From assembly GCA_007116505.1 (NCBI GenBank), contig SKII01000025.1, positions 1 through 6,312 on the forward strand: a stretch of DNA of 6,312 nucleotides, read 5' to 3'. The stretch is from Nitriliruptoraceae bacterium. GTDB taxonomy: Bacteria; Actinomycetota; Nitriliruptoria; Nitriliruptorales; Nitriliruptoraceae. Positions 4,434 to 6,312 of the stretch are shown one piece after another. Every line of letters begins with the position of its first letter. Position 1 is the first letter of the stretch. The position numbers were made by a program, and so were the translations under genes. Under the pieces are notes generated by a model. That model had not been told where the DNA came from. It saw only the letters and a program-made list of their open reading frames with translations, and did no database searches.

Positions 4434-6191
4434 ATGCGGATGACCGGTGCAGAGGCCGTCATGCGGACCCTCGAGGCGCTCGGGGTCGACACCGTGTTCG
4501 GCTACCCGGGTGGCGCCATCATGCCCGCGTACGACACGCTGGTCGACGCCGGGTTCCGCCACGTGCTCGTCCGCCACGAGCAGGGCGCGATCCACATGGC
4601 CGAGGGCTACGCCCACGCGACCGGCAGGGTCGGGGTGTGCATCGTGACCTCCGGGCCGGCGGCGACCAACCTCGTGACCGGGCTCACCGACGCGATGATG
4701 GACTCCATCCCGGTCCTCGCGCTCACCGGCCAGGTCCCGTCCTCCGCGATCGGCACCGACGCCTTCCAGGAGGCCGACGTCACCGGCATCACGATGCCGA
4801 TCACGAAGCACAACGAGCTCGTCCGCTCCGCCGACCGCATCGTCGACGCGATCAAGGAGGGCTTCCACATCGCCCGGACGGGTCGCCCGGGTCCGGTGCT
4901 CATCGACCTCCCCAAGGACATCCTCAACGCGGAGGTCGACTTCGTCTGGGACCCGGCCGTCGACCTCCCCGGCTACCGCCCGACCGTCCGCGGGCACGGC
5001 CGCATGGTCCGCGAGGCGATCGCCATGATCGCCGAGGCGAAGCGGCCCGTCATCTACGCCGGTGGTGGCCTCGTGCGTGCCGGCGCCGACGCCGAGCTCC
5101 GCGCGTTTGCCGAGCGGCTCCAGCTGCCGGTGGTCACCACCCTCATGGCGCGTGGCGTGCTGCCCGACACCCACGAGCTCGCCATCGGGATGCCGGGCAT
5201 GCACGGACACGTCGCTGCGGTCCGCGCGTTCCAGGAGACCGACCTGCTCGTCGTCCTCGGGGCCCGCTTCGACGACCGCGTCACCGGGAAGCTCGACGCG
5301 TTCGCGCCGCTCGCCCGGGTCGTGCACGTCGACGTGGACCCGGCCGAGATCGGCAAGAACCGGCATGCGGACGTGCCGGTCGTCGGCGACGTCAAGGTCG
5401 TCCTCGAGCAGTTCCTCGACCACCTCCGGACGCTGGAGGAGAAGGGGCGCCTCGAGGAGGCGCTCCCGGACACGGCTGCATGGCGCGCCCACCTCGCCCG
5501 GCTCGGGCAGGACCATCCGCTGCGCTGCGAGCAGCCGGAGACGGGGGTGCTCAAGCCGCAGACCGCGATCCGCGCCATCCACGCGCGATGGGGCGACGAG
5601 GCCGTGTACGTGGCGGGCGTCGGCCAGCACCAGATGTGGGCGAGCCAGCTCATCCCCTACACGCGGGGCCGGCAGTGGATCAACTCCGGTGGACTCGGCA
5701 CGATGGGCTTCGCCGTCCCGGCGGCGATCGGCGCGAAGGTCGGCGTCGGCCGCGACGTGCCCGTCGTCGCGATCGACGGTGACGGCTGCTTCCAGATGAC
5801 CTTCCAGGAGCTCGCCACCGCCGTCCAGCACGACATCCCGGTCGTGTTCTGCGTGATCAACAACGGCTACCTCGGGATGGTGCGGCAGTGGCAGTCGCTG
5901 TTCTACGACGACCGCCGCTCGCAGGTCGAGCTGCCGCAGGCGCTGCCGGACCTCGTGCTGCTCGCGGAGGCCTACGGCATCCCCGGCTTCCGCGTCGACC
6001 GCGTCGAGGACCTCGATGCGGTCCTCGAGAAGGCCGCGTCGATCACCGACCGTCCCGTCCTCGTCGACCTGCGGGTCGACCCGGAGGAGATGGTGTTCCC
6101 CATGGTCCCTGCGGGGGCGTCGAACGATGAGCTGCTCGAGTCGGCCGAGGAATGGTTCGCCCAGCTCGCAGCGAAGGCGGAGGTCCACTGA
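4434..6191 (+). CDS. ilvB: acetolactate synthase (acetohydroxyacid synthase), large catalytic subunit
   Basis: IlvB joins two pyruvates to 2-acetolactate, or pyruvate and 2-oxobutyrate to 2-aceto-2-hydroxybutyrate, the first common step of Val, Leu and Ile synthesis; it needs thiamine diphosphate, Mg and FAD and works with IlvN. The 585-residue length is typical. The N-terminal domain has [10 protein letters not shown] (21-30), [14 protein letters not shown] (47-60) with catalytic E49, [20 protein letters not shown] (99-118) and ITKHN (123-127). The central FAD-binding domain has GGGLV (210-214), LMARG (237-241), GMPGMHG (252-258), [12 protein letters not shown] (275-286) and DPAEIGKNR (302-310). 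The C-terminal domain has [11 protein letters not shown] (395-405), the cofactor motif GDG (449-451) through [13 protein letters not shown] (475-487) including W486, and a C-terminal [11 protein letters not shown]. Two differences from common homologues: SGPAATN (73-79) where SGPGATN is usual, and VPSS where many enzymes have VPRR. The overall pattern matches biosynthetic, not catabolic, enzymes. An upstream open frame to 4227 is rejected because it would run through the leader region. Confidence 0.97.
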   Translation: MRMTGAEAVMRTLEALGVDTVFGYPGGAIMPAYDTLVDAGFRHVLVRHEQGAIHMAEGYAHATGRVGVCIVTSGPAATNLVTGLTDAMMDSIPVLALTGQVPSSAIGTDAFQEADVTGITMPITKHNELVRSADRIVDAIKEGFHIARTGRPGPVLIDLPKDILNAEVDFVWDPAVDLPGYRPTVRGHGRMVREAIAMIAEAKRPVIYAGGGLVRAGADAELRAFAERLQLPVVTTLMARGVLPDTHELAIGMPGMHGHVAAVRAFQETDLLVVLGARFDDRVTGKLDAFAPLARVVHVDVDPAEIGKNRHADVPVVGDVKVVLEQFLDHLRTLEEKGRLEEALPDTAAWRAHLARLGQDHPLRCEQPETGVLKPQTAIRAIHARWGDEAVYVAGVGQHQMWASQLIPYTRGRQWINSGGLGTMGFAVPAAIGAKVGVGRDVPVVAIDGDGCFQMTFQELATAVQHDIPVVFCVINNGYLGMVRQWQSLFYDDRRSQVELPQALPDLVLLAEAYGIPGFRVDRVEDLDAVLEKAASITDRPVLVDLRVDPEEMVFPMVPAGASNDELLESAEEWFAQLAAKAEVH

Positions 6192-6312
6192 TGGCCCGCG
6201 ACCGGCACATCCTGTCCGTGCTCGTCGAGAACCGTCCGGGCGTGCTCGCACGTATCGCCCTGATGTTCTCGCGCCGTGGCTACAACATCCACTCGCTCGC
6301 CGTCGGCCCGAC
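6191..6312 (+). CDS. ilvN: acetolactate synthase small regulatory subunit, N-terminal part (3' end outside window)
   Basis: Forty codons are visible before the edge. The sequence [17 protein letters not shown] (6-22) followed by [15 protein letters not shown] (26-40) is the start of the N-terminal ACT domain of IlvN/IlvH, which binds valine at the dimer interface, gives feedback inhibition and stimulates the catalytic subunit. The ATG shares its A with the last base of the ilvB stop codon (TGATG), and GGAGG at 6179-6183 inside the ilvB end lies seven bases upstream; both point to translational coupling, suiting subunits needed in fixed ratio. In actinobacteria ilvC usually follows, but that lies outside this window. 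Confidence 0.95.
   Translation, partial: MARDRHILSVLVENRPGVLARIALMFSRRGYNIHSLAVGP

Noticed and set aside
4224..6251. Long open frame on the - strand opposite ilvB (675 codons)
   Set aside because: Same antisense artefact; the + strand encodes unmistakable IlvB throughout, and the antisense product resembles nothing.

Overview
The window is a very GC-rich stretch of bacterial chromosome, coding almost entirely on the + strand, with G or C at most third codon positions. The layout (end of gatB, later ilvB and ilvN) and the close match of the IlvB motifs to actinobacterial acetolactate synthases suggest a high-GC actinobacterium. gatCAB lying near ilvBN(C) is familiar in that phylum. I cannot name the genus, and deep-branching actinobacterial classes are as plausible as well-known ones.

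Layout, left to right. (1) Bases 1-520 are the 3' end of gatB, the tRNA-dependent amidotransferase subunit. (2) 29 bases later comes a complete FAD-dependent GMC-family oxidoreductase (550-2154) of unknown substrate. (3) A 119-base gap (2155-2273) holds two short tandem-repeat arrays (11-bp and 9-bp units) and a likely promoter and strong ribosome binding site for the next gene. (4) dxs (2274-4199) encodes 1-deoxy-D-xylulose-5-phosphate synthase, the entry enzyme of the MEP isoprenoid pathway. (5) The 234-base gap 4200-4433 looks like the control region of the branched-chain amino acid operon. It has a promoter-like sequence overlapping the dxs stop codon, a 28-codon leader peptide gene whose last ten codons include eight Val or Leu codons, and two abutting 9-bp hairpins, the second resembling a terminator. 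(6) ilvB (4434-6191) encodes the catalytic subunit of acetolactate synthase. (7) ilvN, the regulatory subunit, overlaps ilvB by one base and runs off the right edge.

Functionally the window is housekeeping metabolism: aminoacyl-tRNA maturation, isoprenoid precursor supply and Val/Leu/Ile synthesis. DXS and IlvB are both thiamine-diphosphate enzymes that decarboxylate pyruvate, so the two neighbours draw on the same substrate and cofactor. The most interesting non-coding element is the ilv leader. It has the hallmarks of ribosome-mediated attenuation, a known mechanism for actinobacterial ilvB operons, but its hairpin arrangement does not give an obvious classical antiterminator. I found no mobile element, CRISPR array, tRNA or rRNA.
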